Under the pieces are notes generated by a model. That model saw nothing but the letters and a program-made list of their open reading frames with translations, searched no databases and was not told the DNA's origin. From Alphaproteobacteria bacterium (GTDB lineage Bacteria > Myxococcota_A > UBA796 > GCA-2862545): DNA of 64,000 nt. This document shows positions 24,131 through 40,816 of the stretch, piece after piece (the stretch's first letter is position 1; every line of letters begins with the position of its first letter). A program made the position numbers and the translations under genes. Location of the stretch: positions 124,001 through 188,000 of the forward strand of contig JACKET010000009.1 in NCBI GenBank assembly GCA_020632875.1. Reading direction: 5' to 3'.

Positions 24131-26068
24131 CAGTTCGTCCCCAGCCCCGAGCCCCCAACCCTCAGACCCCGCAGGACCGACCGCGGCGGCACGGTTTCGC
24201 CGGGACCCGGGAAAGCCCCCGCCCCGCCCGACGAAACCGGGACGCAGGTCGGGCCGTGTCTCCCGCAGTCACGCCAACGAGCGAAGCGAGGCGGAGCGCG
24301 AAGCGCGGAGTAAGGGTTGCCAGGAGCTCGCCCCATCGGTCCGGGCGGGCTCGACGAGCCGGGATCCGGCCGTCCGAGCCCCCACGCCGGTCGGCTCGAC
24401 GAGCCGGGATCCGGCCGTCCGAGCGTCCACGACCTCCTCTCCCGCATCCCAACCCTCAGACCCCGCAGGACCGACCGCGGCGGCACGGTTTCGCCACACC
24501 CCGGGAAAGCCTCCGACCTGCCCGACGAAACCGGGACGCAGGTCGGGCCGTGTCTCCCGCAGTCACGCCAACGAGCGAAGCGAGGCGGCGGACCAGGAGC
24601 GTCGGCAAGGCGAACGCCTTGACGACGGTCCGCCAGGCTGGGCGAAAGCCACTCCCCACCGCCAGGTGGGGGGTGGACCGTACGGCGCGAAGCGCGGAGT
24701 AAGGGTTGCCGGGCGCTCGCCCCATCGGTCCGGGCGGGCTCGACGAGCCGGGATCCGGCCGTCCGAGCCCCCACGCCGGTCGGCTCGACGAGCCGGGATC
24801 GCTGGTCTTCGAACGCCCGAGCGTCCACGACGCCCTCTCCCGCATCCCAACCCTCAGACCCCGCAGGACCGACCGCGGCGGCACGGTTTCGCCAGGCCCC
24901 GGGAAAGCCTCCGACCTGCCCGACGAAACCGGGACGCAGGTCGGGCCGTGTCTCCCGCAGTCACGCCAACGAGCGAAGCGAGGCGGCGGACCAGGAGCGT
25001 CGGCAAGGCGAACGCCTTGACGACGGTCCGCCAGGCTGGGCGAAAGCCACTCCCCACCGCCAGGTGGGGGGTGGACCGTACGGCGCGAAGCGCGGAGGAA
25101 GGGTTGCCAGGAGCTCGCCCCATCGGTCCGGGCGGGTTGGACGAGCCGGGATCCGGCCGTCCGAAGCCCCACGCCGGTCGGCTCGACGAGCCGGGATCCG
25201 GCCGTCCGAACCCCCACGCCGGTCGGCTCGACGAGCCGGGATCCCCTGGTCTGCGACCGCCCGAGCGTCCACGACGTCCTCTCCCGCATCCCAACCCTCA
25301 GACCCCGCAGGACCGGCCGCGGCGGCACGGTTTCGCCAGGCCCCCGGGAAAGCCTCCGACCTGCCCGACGAAACCGGGACGCAGGTCGGGCCGTGTCTCC
25401 CGCAGTCACGCCAACGAGCGAAGCGAGGCGGCGGACCAGGAGCGTCGTCAAGGCGAACGCCTTGACGACGGTCCGCCAGGCTGGGCGAAAGCCACTCCCC
25501 ACCGCCAGGTGGGGGGTGGACCGTACGGCGCGAAGCGCGGAGTAAGGGTTGCCCAGCGCTCGCCCCCTCCATCCGGGCCGGCTCGACGAGCCGGGATCCG
25601 GCCGTCCGAGCCCCCACACCGGCCGGCTCGACGAGCCGGGATCGCTGGTCTTGGAACGCCCGAACGTCCACGACGCCCTCCCCCGCATCCCAACCCTCAG
25701 ACCCCGCAGGACCGACCGCGGCGGCACGGTTTCGCCAGGCCCCGGGAAAGCCATCGACCTGCCCGACGAAACCGGGACGCAGGTCGGGCCGTGTCTCCCG
25801 CAGTCACGCCAACGAGCGAAGCGAGGCGGCGGACCAGGAGCGTCGTCAAGGCGAACGCCTTGACGACGGTCCGCCAGGCTGGGCGAAAGCCACTCCCCAC
25901 CGCCAGGTGGGGGGTGGACCGTACGGCGCGAAGCGCGGAGTAAGGGTTGCCTGGCGCTCGCCCATCGATCCGGGCGGGCTCGACGAGCCAGAGCCGGCCG
26001 TCCGAGCCCCCCGCACCGGCCGGCTCGACGAGCCGGGATCCCGCCGTCCTCGTAGTCCCCGAGCCGAG
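24131..26068 (-). repeat. E array: five tandem units of 389-445 bp plus a partial unit
   Basis: Units begin (at TAAGGGTTGC or variant) at 24311, 24700, 25098, 25543 and 25941, giving lengths of 389, 398, 445 and 398; the last is cut at the minus-strand stop at 26070. A partial unit lies at about 24131-24310. Each unit has two or three GGCTCGACGAGCC palindromes within 45-47-base subrepeats, a GACCTGC / GCAGGTC hairpin and a strong hairpin (for example arms 25444-25455 and 25458-25469, 12 of 12 pairs, with outer CGGACC / GGTCCG arms). An E fragment lies at about 44417-44510. Confidence 0.88.
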
Positions 26069-26069
26069 G

Positions 26070-26735
26070 CTACTCGCCCTTGCCCTCTTCGCCGAGCACC
26101 TCTTCCAGGATCTCGTCGGCCGTCTTCTCTTCGATGGGCTTGCGCTCGACCTCGACCTTCGGGATCTGCGATGGGTCGAGCGGCCGGACCTCGACCTTCG
26201 GCCCCGACACCACCGCGATGACGACCACGGCGACGATGCCCGTGACCGCGACCAGGAGCAGCGCCGTGAGACCGGCGGCGATGAGGCCGTAGGGGATGTA
26301 CTGCTTCGGCACCGCCGTGGTGCGCTTGCGCACGACCGCGCCGACCCGGACGGCTCCACCCGGTGTCGAGGGCTCCCAGACCGCGACCACGACCTCGTCG
26401 TCGTCGTCGAAGTCCTCCTCCATCACCATCGCGTCGTTGCGGCCGTCGCTCGCGTCGAAATGGCCGCGCGTCTCGTTCACCACGAGCTCGTGGACGTCGG
26501 AGATGTCCCACGCCCCCGTGGGGTCGCTCGACCCGAAGCTGAGCCCGAAGACGGGGCCGTCTTCGTCGTCGCCCTCGGCCATCGGGAGGATGTCGTCCAT
26601 GCCGTAGTCTTCGGCGGCGCCGAGCGCGAGCTCGTCGGTGGCTTCGATCGCCAGCAATCCGCCGACCACCTCGCCCGCCGGGACCGGCGGCTCGTCGGCC
26701 ACCTCGTGCTCGGTCCGGGACGATGCCTTTGCCAT
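26070..26735 (-). CDS. Acidic single-TM protein, unknown function
   Basis: A 221-aa protein taken from MAKASSRTEHEVADEPP; ATG 26747 and ATG 26831 are alternative starts, but the last lies inside the promoter of the divergent giant gene. Residues 1-140 are strongly acidic (EEDFDDDDEVVVAVW) with a GLSFGSSDPTGAWDISDVHE segment. A membrane helix occupies about residues 152-180 (YIPYGLIAAGLTALLLVAVT and following). A short exposed tail ends in Glu/Lys-rich text (IEEKTADEILEEVLGEEGKG). There is no signal peptide, so the acidic part should be cytoplasmic. No known domain is recognised. The stop codon abuts the last E repeat unit. Confidence 0.65.
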   Translation of the reverse strand: MAKASSRTEHEVADEPPVPAGEVVGGLLAIEATDELALGAAEDYGMDDILPMAEGDDEDGPVFGLSFGSSDPTGAWDISDVHELVVNETRGHFDASDGRNDAMVMEEDFDDDDEVVVAVWEPSTPGGAVRVGAVVRKRTTAVPKQYIPYGLIAAGLTALLLVAVTGIVAVVVIAVVSGPKVEVRPLDPSQIPKVEVERKPIEEKTADEILEEVLGEEGKGE

Positions 26736-26791
26736 CACGAGCAGCATCGCATTCCGCGCGCCCCGCGTCCACTTGATGCACGTGACGTTCG

Positions 26792-26820
26792 TTGACAACT
26801 CGGGGATCCCGATGTACCAC
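26792..26820 (+). promoter_or_regulatory. Sigma-70-like promoter of the giant repeat protein
   Basis: TTGACA at 26792-26797 is a consensus -35 box; 17 bases later TACCAC (26815-26820) is a moderate -10 box. Transcription would start near 26827, leaving a leader of about 20 bases with GGAGACC before the ATG at 26847. Confidence 0.5.
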
Positions 26821-26846
26821 GGTCCATCCATCGCTCGGAGACCGTC

Positions 26847-33380
<6,534 letters not shown>

Positions 33381-33415
33381 TCTCGGCGGGCCCTTCGGGG
33401 CCCGGTCCAGACGAA

Positions 33416-33445
33416 GAAGCCGCCCCTCGGGGCGGCTTCGCTGTT
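33416..33445 (+). terminator. Hairpin terminator after the giant gene
   Basis: Arms 33416-33426 and 33429-33439 (GAAGCCGCCCC / GGGGCGGCTTC) pair perfectly, followed by a weak T-rich GCTGTTTC. A second GC hairpin (GGGCCC TTC GGGGCCC) lies about 25 bases upstream. The site sits between convergent genes and could serve both, although T-richness is seen only on the plus side. Confidence 0.65.
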
Positions 33446-33479
33446 TCACCCTCTGACTCCGCGCGCTCCGCGGCCGGCT

Positions 33480-34751
<1,272 letters not shown>

Positions 34752-34763
34752 TTCAGGCCTCGT

Positions 34764-34997
34764 TCAGAGTCCCGAGTCGCCTACACCGCCCGAGTCTCCC
34801 GGGCCACCCGTATGCGGGGAATCCGTGTCGGCGTCGGCGTCCGTGTCGGCATCCACGTCCGCGTCGGAGTCGGAGTCGGTGTCGCTGTCGGCATCCGTGT
34901 CGGTGTCGGACTCCGACGGCACGGGGGGGTCCGTGTCGGAGAAGAACCGCGAGCAGCCCGCCAGAGCGAGCCACGTGCCGAGGACCAGGCGCCGCAT
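34764..34997 (-). CDS. Small Asp-rich lipoprotein
   Basis: A 77-aa protein starting MRRLVLGTWLALAGC, with lipobox LAGC (Cys15) and a proper basic n-region; an ATG four codons earlier (35009) is possible. The mature chain is almost only a low-complexity tract of Asp alternating with Ser, Thr or Ala (SDTDTDADSDTDSDSDADV), then PHTGGPGDSGGVGDSG. The same Asp-dipeptide style forms the linker of the giant repeat protein near residues 2056-2105. It could be a negatively charged, perhaps Ca2+-binding, surface tether. It lies 19 bases after rnz and 12 before the PFK gene. No homologue is known to me. Confidence 0.65.
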   Translation of the reverse strand: MRRLVLGTWLALAGCSRFFSDTDPPVPSESDTDTDADSDTDSDSDADVDADTDADADTDSPHTGGPGDSGGVGDSGL

Positions 34998-35016
34998 GGC
35001 GATGACCATAGCAGCG

Positions 35017-35952
35017 TCAGGAGGCGTCGGCGCGGCCCGGCTTCTCGCGCTTCGGCAGGGGCACGTGCATGCCGTCCTTCGCGGCCACGACGTTCGGGAA
35101 CACCGCGCTGGCCTGCTCCACGAACGGCTCGACGCGCGGATAGCGCTGGCTGAAGTGCGTCAGCACGAGCTGGTGCACGCCGGCCTCGCGCGCGAGCTCG
35201 GCCGCCTGGCGCGCCGTCATGTGGAAGTGGTCGTGCGCCTCGCGGGCGTGCTCTTCGAGGTAGGTCGACTCGCACACGAGGAGGTCCGCGCCGCGCGCGA
35301 GCGCGAGGGCCCCGTCACAGGGCCGGGTGTCCATCACGAAGGCCATGGACTGGCCGTGCTTCACCTCGCTCACCTCTTCGAGGTGCACGACCTGGCCGTC
35401 GACCTCGACCTGCCCCCTGCGGGTCAGCTCGCCGATGAGCGGGCCCTTCACCCCGCGGGCCGCGAGGACCTCGGGGAGCATGCGGCGGCCATCGGGCTCC
35501 GACACGCGGTAGCCGTACGTCGTCACGCCGTGGTCGAGCGCCCGGCACTCGAGCACGATGCCGTCGTGCGCGGCGAGCGGCCCCTCCTCGGTGATGGGGT
35601 GCGGGACGAGCCGCGCGCGGTCGCGGAAGATCGACGCGTGGCGCAGGCGGTCGTAGTACTTCCGGCCGGACGCCGGGAAGTGCACGGGCACCTCGTGCGG
35701 CACCCCGTCGAGGCTGATGCGCTGCGTGATGCCTGCGAGGCCCAGGCAGTGGTCGCCGTGGAAGTGGGTCACGCAGATGCGGGTGATGTCGGTCGCGCTC
35801 ACGTTGGCGTAGATCATCTGCCGCTGCGTGCCTTCGCCCGGGTCGAACAGGATGCCGTGCCGGTCCCAGCGGAGCAGGTACCCGTTGTGGTTGCGGTAGC
35901 GCGTCGGGACCTGGCTGCTCGTCCCCAGCGCCACCACCTCGCGTGCGCTCAT
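35017..35952 (-). CDS. rnz: Ribonuclease Z (tRNA 3'-processing endonuclease)
   Basis: A 311-aa metallo-beta-lactamase-fold nuclease that trims tRNA 3' trailers. The zinc motif is THFHGDHCLGLAG (HxHxDH), preceded by FDPGEGTQRQM, a family hallmark. Later ligand motifs are FVMDTRPC (Asp) and LTHFSQRY (His), and the exosite/catalytic region has HMTARQAAELAREAGV. The length is normal for the short form. ATG 35952 overlaps the stop of the CHAT gene (ATGA), so it is translated with it. The pairing with an exported CHAT protease has no obvious logic and may only reflect a shared transcript. It begins with MSAREVVALGTSSQVPTR, the usual N-terminus. Confidence 0.95.
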   Translation of the reverse strand: MSAREVVALGTSSQVPTRYRNHNGYLLRWDRHGILFDPGEGTQRQMIYANVSATDITRICVTHFHGDHCLGLAGITQRISLDGVPHEVPVHFPASGRKYYDRLRHASIFRDRARLVPHPITEEGPLAAHDGIVLECRALDHGVTTYGYRVSEPDGRRMLPEVLAARGVKGPLIGELTRRGQVEVDGQVVHLEEVSEVKHGQSMAFVMDTRPCDGALALARGADLLVCESTYLEEHAREAHDHFHMTARQAAELAREAGVHQLVLTHFSQRYPRVEPFVEQASAVFPNVVAAKDGMHVPLPKREKPGRADAS

Positions 35953-38513
35953 CTCCAGTCTCCGACGACCACGAACGCTGCCCAGTACCACGGGTGCGCG
36001 GTCGCGTCGTCTGCGAGCAGGCGCAGCTGGGCGCGCTGCAGCGACCGCCCGATGTCGCCGCCGCTCGCGAGCTCGTCGTACAGCCCGGTCATCAGCGCGA
36101 GCGTACCGGCGTCGTCGACGCGCCACAGGCTGGCGACGAGCGTCTCGACGCCCGCGCGCCGGAACTGCGCGGCGAGACCGTTGATCGAGACGACGATGCC
36201 GCCTTCCGGGTCGGTCGGGTGCTTCGCGTCGACCGCGAGGCCCGACTGGCAGGCGGAGAGGATGACCAGGCGGCAGTCCGAGAGCACCGGCGCGAGGCCC
36301 GGGATCTCCTTGTACGACAGGCGCCCGCTCTCGCCGTCGCCGTGCAGCACGAGGTAGCTGTCGCTCGGGTGGTCGCGGTCGATCACGCCGTGCGTGGCGA
36401 GGTGGACGACGCGCTTGCCGCGGACCTCGCGCTCGAAGGCCTCCCGCGTGCCCTCGGTGCCGACGAGCGCGCTGGCGGCCGGGATCCGCGCGCGGATACG
36501 GGCGATCTCGGTCTCGGCGCCCGGCAGCGTGCCGTCGGGGTTGCCGACGAGGAGCACGCGATCGGGCGCCATCGCGAACGGCGCGTGCTTGCTGGCGAGC
36601 GAGCCGACGTGCGTGACGCCGACCACCGCCATGTGCTCGATCAGGTACTTCCCGTCGTGCCGGACCATGGCGAACGGCAGCTCGCGAAGCGGGCCGGTCG
36701 CGCTGACCACGAGGGTGTCGGACCCCTGCAGCGCGTCCCACACCGGATCGATGAACCAGCCGCCCAGCGCTTCGGCCTGCTTCTGGGTCCACGCCAGATC
36801 CCGCGTGTGGGCGGCCTGCAGGCTGCGCGACAGGCGGAGGATGGTCTTCTGGACCTCCTCGCCGTCGACCTCGATCTGCTTCGCCTCCAGCCGGTCGCGG
36901 CTGAACACGAGCAGCGCGATGCGGTCCTCGAACAGCAGGGGCTGCAGCACCGTGACGCCCTTCGGCAGCTCGGCCTGGATGGCCTCGAGGTCCTCCGGGT
37001 CCATGCGGACCACGCGATCGAAGTCCGCGTACGTGGAGCGCAGGGTGTCGACCGTGTTCGCGAACTCGACGCGCAGGGCCGACAGGCGCTCGGTGAGCAC
37101 GGCGCGCTGCTCGTCGTCGCGGGCCGCCGCGATGCTGTCGGACAGGTACGCCTCTTCGGCGGCGAGCCCGTCCAGGCGGGGGTCGGAGACCGGTGCGGTG
37201 TCCTGCAGCTGGAGGCGCTGGGCGTACACGAACGCGCCCGCCGAGTCACCGGAGTGAAGCAGGGCGTCGATCAGCGCCTCGTACACGTCCTCGTGGCGGG
37301 TCACGAACGGCTGCGCGTCCGCGTCGTCGAGGCTGCGGCGGCGGCGCTCGAGCTCGTCCACGGCCTCCTTCAGGAGCTTCACGCCCTCCTTCGTCTTCCC
37401 GGCTTCGAGAGCGGCTTTGCCGGACAGGTAGCGGTGCCGCCACACGAGCTCGCCGAGCCCGAGCTCCGCGACGAGCTTGCCGGCCCGCCCGAGCGCGCTG
37501 GAGTCGCCCTCGGCGGCGAGGTTCAGCGCGAGCGTGGCCTCGAGCCGCGGGTCGCCGACCTTCACCGCGCGGTCGAGCAGGCGCCGCATCTCGGCCGCGT
37601 CGGTGCCGTCGAGCATCGCTGCGTTCACAGCCACCGCGAGCGCCGCGGACTCGTCGCCCACGGCCAGGAAGCCCTCTTCGGCCGCGAGGTAGTTCTCGCG
37701 CGCCCGCCCGTCGCCCGCCGCGTGCAGCAGGCCCCCGAGCGCGTTGTACAGCCGGGCCTGGGTCACGACGTCCTTGCGCTTCTTCGCGCCGTCGAGCCCG
37801 GCCTGGTAGCTCGCGCGGGCCGCTTCGTTCCGGCCGAGCTCGCGCAGCAGCGTGCCCCGGAGCAGCTGGGCTTCCGTGACCGTGGCGAGATCCTGCGCGA
37901 GCAGCGCGCCGCCCACGGCCTCCTCCACCCGATCGAGCGCCCCCTTCAGGTCGCCGGCGCGCCGGTCGAGGCGGGCCAGCTGCACGTCGACCGACGCCTG
38001 CCCGCCGGGGTCGGTGAGCGCGTCGAACAGCTTGCCCGCCCCCTCGAACGCCTTCCGGGCTTCGGCGTTCTTTCCGAGAGAGAAGCGCGCGACGCCGAGG
38101 TTCATCGCCGCCGTCGCGGCCCCCGCGACGTCGCCCTCCTTCTGGAACGTCTGGAAGGCCTTCGCGAGCTCGCCCTCCGCCTTGCGGGCGTCGCCGCGCG
38201 CCATGCCGACGAGGGCGCGGTCGACGAGGATGCGCGCCTTCTCGGTCTCGGTCGTCGCGAGGGTCTCGGCCAGCTCGATGGTCTTCTCGGCCGTCCCGAG
38301 CCGCCCGAGCTGGCGATTCACCGCGCCGAGGCGCAGCAGCAGGTCGAGCTGGGCGGCCCGATCGCCCGACGCACGGGCCTCCTCGAGCCCCTGGCCCCAC
38401 TCCGTCAGCGCTGTCGCGTAGTCGCCGTTCCGCCAGGCGCGCTCGCCGCGCACCACCGCGTCCTCGACCTTCCCCCCGAGGAGCAGGAGGAGCAGCAACC
38501 CCACGAAGCGCAC
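35949..38513 (-). CDS. Exported TPR-CHAT protein (caspase-like protease)
   Basis: An 854-aa protein with GTG start one base after the CsgG-like gene's stop. The leader VRFVGLLLLLLLGG suggests export. Residues about 20-440 are TPR-like helical repeats (AERAWRNGDYATALTEWGQGLE; LGVARFSLGKNAEARKAFEGA), followed by a coiled-coil bridge. The C-terminal 280 residues form a CHAT domain: HLATHG with catalytic His708, SACQSG with catalytic Cys755, and SLWRVDDAGT / ALMTGLYDEL. CHAT proteases are the caspase-clan effectors seen in signalling and cell-death systems; the TPR region is usually the sensor or adaptor. Here the export signal and the partners (FecR-like, CHASE2, CsgG-like) point to work at the envelope. 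The substrate is not evident; no gasdermin-like gene is nearby. The catalytic dyad appears intact. Confidence 0.9.
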   Translation of the reverse strand: MRFVGLLLLLLLGGKVEDAVVRGERAWRNGDYATALTEWGQGLEEARASGDRAAQLDLLLRLGAVNRQLGRLGTAEKTIELAETLATTETEKARILVDRALVGMARGDARKAEGELAKAFQTFQKEGDVAGAATAAMNLGVARFSLGKNAEARKAFEGAGKLFDALTDPGGQASVDVQLARLDRRAGDLKGALDRVEEAVGGALLAQDLATVTEAQLLRGTLLRELGRNEAARASYQAGLDGAKKRKDVVTQARLYNALGGLLHAAGDGRARENYLAAEEGFLAVGDESAALAVAVNAAMLDGTDAAEMRRLLDRAVKVGDPRLEATLALNLAAEGDSSALGRAGKLVAELGLGELVWRHRYLSGKAALEAGKTKEGVKLLKEAVDELERRRRSLDDADAQPFVTRHEDVYEALIDALLHSGDSAGAFVYAQRLQLQDTAPVSDPRLDGLAAEEAYLSDSIAAARDDEQRAVLTERLSALRVEFANTVDTLRSTYADFDRVVRMDPEDLEAIQAELPKGVTVLQPLLFEDRIALLVFSRDRLEAKQIEVDGEEVQKTILRLSRSLQAAHTRDLAWTQKQAEALGGWFIDPVWDALQGSDTLVVSATGPLRELPFAMVRHDGKYLIEHMAVVGVTHVGSLASKHAPFAMAPDRVLLVGNPDGTLPGAETEIARIRARIPAASALVGTEGTREAFEREVRGKRVVHLATHGVIDRDHPSDSYLVLHGDGESGRLSYKEIPGLAPVLSDCRLVILSACQSGLAVDAKHPTDPEGGIVVSINGLAAQFRRAGVETLVASLWRVDDAGTLALMTGLYDELASGGDIGRSLQRAQLRLLADDATAHPWYWAAFVVVGDWR

Positions 38514-38514
38514 G

Positions 38515-39291
38515 TCAGATGTCCAGCTTCGCCAGCGCCACCTTGGCGTCGTCGAGGCGCGGGCTGGCCGCGATCGCCTTCTGGAAGCTCTCGCGGGCCT
38601 TGGGCGAATCGCCCGCGTCCATGAAGATCAGCCCGTCGGAGAAGGCCATCGCGGCCTCGAGCGCCTTCGGGTCGGGCGCGTCGATCGAGGGACCGGCGTC
38701 GCCGGAGCCGTCGTTCCCGGCGGGGTCGGTGGCCTTCGGTGCGCCCTCGCGGGTGCGCGGAGGCGGAGCGGGATCCGGGGCCGGAGCGGGAGCCGGAACG
38801 GCCATGGGACGGGGCGAAGGCAGCGGTGCGCCCGTCATGGCGGCGTGGGCGAACTGCGCGAGCTCGGCTTCGATCGTCAGGAACTCCTCGACCTTGCCGT
38901 TCACGCCCTTCGACGCCAGGATCCGGCTGGTCTCGACCTCGACCAGGCGCGCGTCGACGCGGAAGACCGTGCCCATCTTGAAGTACCCGCCGAGGAGCAG
39001 CTTCTGCGCCCCGAGCAGCTTGCCGATCTTCGCCGCGGTGCCGGGCTCGGTGATGCCCTCGTGGCCGAGCTTCTGCTCGTCGAGGATCGCCTGGAGCTGC
39101 TCGCGCTCGACCACCTCGAAGTCGCCGGTGCCCGCGAGGTCGGTGATCAGCATCTGCGCCAGGCCCACCTTGAGGCCCGAAAGCTCGGGGTTCATCTCCG
39201 AGCTCTCGAAGTACAGGATGGCCAGCGTGTCTTTCGCGGCGGCCGGCAGAGCCAGCATCAGCAGCGAGGCCATCGCGATCCACTTCTTCAT
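38515..39291 (-). CDS. CsgG/FlgO-like exported protein with TPR tail
   Basis: A 258-aa protein starting MKKWIAMASLLMLALPAAA, chosen because GGAGG lies 4 bases upstream; a longer start at 39315 lacks such a site. The mature N-terminal domain reads LAILYFESSEMNPELSGLKV, then GLAQMLITDLAGTGDFEVVE and REQLQAILDEQKLGHEGITE, then GTAAKIGKLLGAQKLLLGGY. This is the pattern of the CsgG family core used to sense or build outer-membrane channels. Unlike CsgG it has no lipobox Cys. A Pro/Ala linker (about 160-200) leads to a single TPR-like pair at the end (GDSPKARESFQKAIAASP). It sits between the CHASE2 and CHAT genes, so it is probably part of the same envelope complex. Whether it forms a pore is not known. 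Confidence 0.82.
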   Translation of the reverse strand: MKKWIAMASLLMLALPAAAKDTLAILYFESSEMNPELSGLKVGLAQMLITDLAGTGDFEVVEREQLQAILDEQKLGHEGITEPGTAAKIGKLLGAQKLLLGGYFKMGTVFRVDARLVEVETSRILASKGVNGKVEEFLTIEAELAQFAHAAMTGAPLPSPRPMAVPAPAPAPDPAPPPRTREGAPKATDPAGNDGSGDAGPSIDAPDPKALEAAMAFSDGLIFMDAGDSPKARESFQKAIAASPRLDDAKVALAKLDI

Positions 39292-39318
39292 CGTGCCTCC
39301 GAACGGCGCGTCCACAGC

Positions 39319-40803
39319 CTACTCCATGCTCTCCTGGGCCCAGGCCCGGATGTGCGTCCAGAGCAGCCCGCACAGGATGCCCGCCACGGGAGGACCCGTG
39401 TCGATGGCGATTCCATCCGAGAGACGGAAGAGCGCGGCGCCGAAGAACACCAGGCCCGCTCCCGCGGCGCCCCAGCCGGTGACGTGCACGCGGTCGCTCG
39501 TCTGGCGGTACGACAGGACGACGATCCCGAACAGCACGGACGCGCCGAACCACGCGATCGCCCCGCGATACAGCCGGACGTGGCGGCCCGACAGCAGGGT
39601 GTCGACGATCTGGGCCTGCACCCGGCAGCCGGCCATGTCGGCCTGGAGGTACGCGGGGAAGCCGAACGGCGTGATGAAGCGGTCGCCGGAGTCGTCGAAG
39701 CCGGCGCGCCCCACGACCACGAGCTTGTCGCGCAGCACGGCGCGGTACTGCTGGGGGACCTCGACCTCGATGGTCGGATCGAGCTGCCGCATCAGCGCCG
39801 ACTGCCCGGCGATGCGCAGGATGTCGGCCGCGCGGACCGTCGGGATCGGGTCGGAGTGCTCGGGCGCGCGGAAGTTGATGGGCAGGACCTGCGCGAGCCC
39901 GACGGGCACGTCCGGGAGGCCCACGTCGGTGAGGCGGAGGTCGCACCAGAGCGGGGTGCCGCGGCACCGCTCGGTCAGCAGGTGCTCGAAGTCGACCACG
40001 CGCGACGAGAGGCCCTGCTGGCGCTGGCGGTACATCCACGCGGCGGCCAGCGCCATGGACGGCACGATCGCGCCGTCGTCCTGCATCGCGCCCACGATGT
40101 TCCCGGGCCAGCGCCCCTCGACGCGGGCCCGCGTCACGCGCTTCACGAGCGGCGTGCCGCGCACGAGCAGGTCTTCCGAGAGGATGGTCGTCTGGAGGTG
40201 CAGGTTCGCGAAGCCGCCCGCCACCGCGCCGTCGTAGGCCGGGACGAGGCCACGCTGGAACTGCAGGCCGGTCGCGGGCTCGGTGAGGATGTAGCGCTCG
40301 GCGGCCACCACGGCGCCGTGCCGACGGGCGGCTTCGGCGAGCACGAGGTCGTCTTCGGCCGGCTGGTCGAGCAGGATGTCGAGCACGATCACCCGCGCCC
40401 CCGCCTCGTCGAGGAAGCGGACGACCTCGGCGAGCAGGCCGCGCGGCGTGACCTCGGGGTTCGGGCTGGACGGATCCCACAGGTACAGCGCCTCTTCGCC
40501 GATCGTGACCTGGGCCACGTGCCCGGACACCGGGGCGACGCCGCGGAACTGGAGGTACAGGTCGGTGATGCCGCTGCCGAGCGCCACGAACAGCAGCACG
40601 GTCACGGCGACGCCGGTGATGCCCACGACCCAGACCTCGTAGACCATCGCGCGGATCATGAACGTCATGACGTTCGGCGAGCGCGTGGGGGTCTTCTCGC
40701 TCACGGCGGGCGCGGGCGCGGGACGCTGGCGCGGCGGCGGACGCCGATCCGGGGGGACGGGCCGCTCGCGCCGGACGAAGGGCGGACGCTCGGTCTGCTT
40801 CAT
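39319..40803 (-). CDS. CHASE2-domain membrane sensor
   Basis: A 494-aa protein with a basic, Pro-rich cytoplasmic N-terminus (RRERPVPPDRRPPPRQRPAP), one helix near residues 50-75, a large extracytoplasmic CHASE2 domain (about 80-400) and two or three helices at the C-terminus. CHASE2 features include VTIGEEALYLW, ARVIVLDILLDQPAEDDLVLAEA, INFRAPE, RAADILR and the DKLVVVGRAGFDDSGDRFITPF block. The domain senses unknown periplasmic signals. Usually CHASE2 is fused to a kinase or cyclase; here no output domain follows, so the signal must be relayed by partners. It is preceded by the FecR-like gene (13 bases) and followed by the CsgG-like gene (27 bases). Confidence 0.9.
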   Translation of the reverse strand: MKQTERPPFVRRERPVPPDRRPPPRQRPAPAPAVSEKTPTRSPNVMTFMIRAMVYEVWVVGITGVAVTVLLFVALGSGITDLYLQFRGVAPVSGHVAQVTIGEEALYLWDPSSPNPEVTPRGLLAEVVRFLDEAGARVIVLDILLDQPAEDDLVLAEAARRHGAVVAAERYILTEPATGLQFQRGLVPAYDGAVAGGFANLHLQTTILSEDLLVRGTPLVKRVTRARVEGRWPGNIVGAMQDDGAIVPSMALAAAWMYRQRQQGLSSRVVDFEHLLTERCRGTPLWCDLRLTDVGLPDVPVGLAQVLPINFRAPEHSDPIPTVRAADILRIAGQSALMRQLDPTIEVEVPQQYRAVLRDKLVVVGRAGFDDSGDRFITPFGFPAYLQADMAGCRVQAQIVDTLLSGRHVRLYRGAIAWFGASVLFGIVVLSYRQTSDRVHVTGWGAAGAGLVFFGAALFRLSDGIAIDTGPPVAGILCGLLWTHIRAWAQESME

Positions 40804-40816
40804 GCGCGGGCGCGGC

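Larger units (their letters stand above)
23223..26069. other. Gene-free repeat island 2 (moxR to acidic-TM gene, convergent)
   Basis: About 2.85 kb without a credible gene. In order it contains a degenerate C head (23223-23280), two C modules, module D, a partial E unit (about 24131-24310) and five E units up to 26068. Long open frames on both strands result from high GC and are broken by unit lengths that are not multiples of three. GGGATCCCGGCTCG-type short repeats occur between modules. Confidence 0.8.

Noticed and set aside
23319..25943. Long open frames through the E array as a possible repeat protein (both strands)
   Set aside because: E unit lengths leave remainders of 2, 2, 1 and 2 modulo three, so the reading frame is not kept between units. 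Similarity exists at DNA level on both strands.
24131..26068. CRISPR array
   Set aside because: Units of about 400 bases are nearly identical throughout; there are no short repeats with unique spacers and no cas genes.
26736..26831. Longer N-terminus (ATG 26831) for the acidic-TM protein
   Set aside because: It would place coding sequence over the TTGACA-N17-TACCAC promoter of the divergent gene and adds a segment of different composition.
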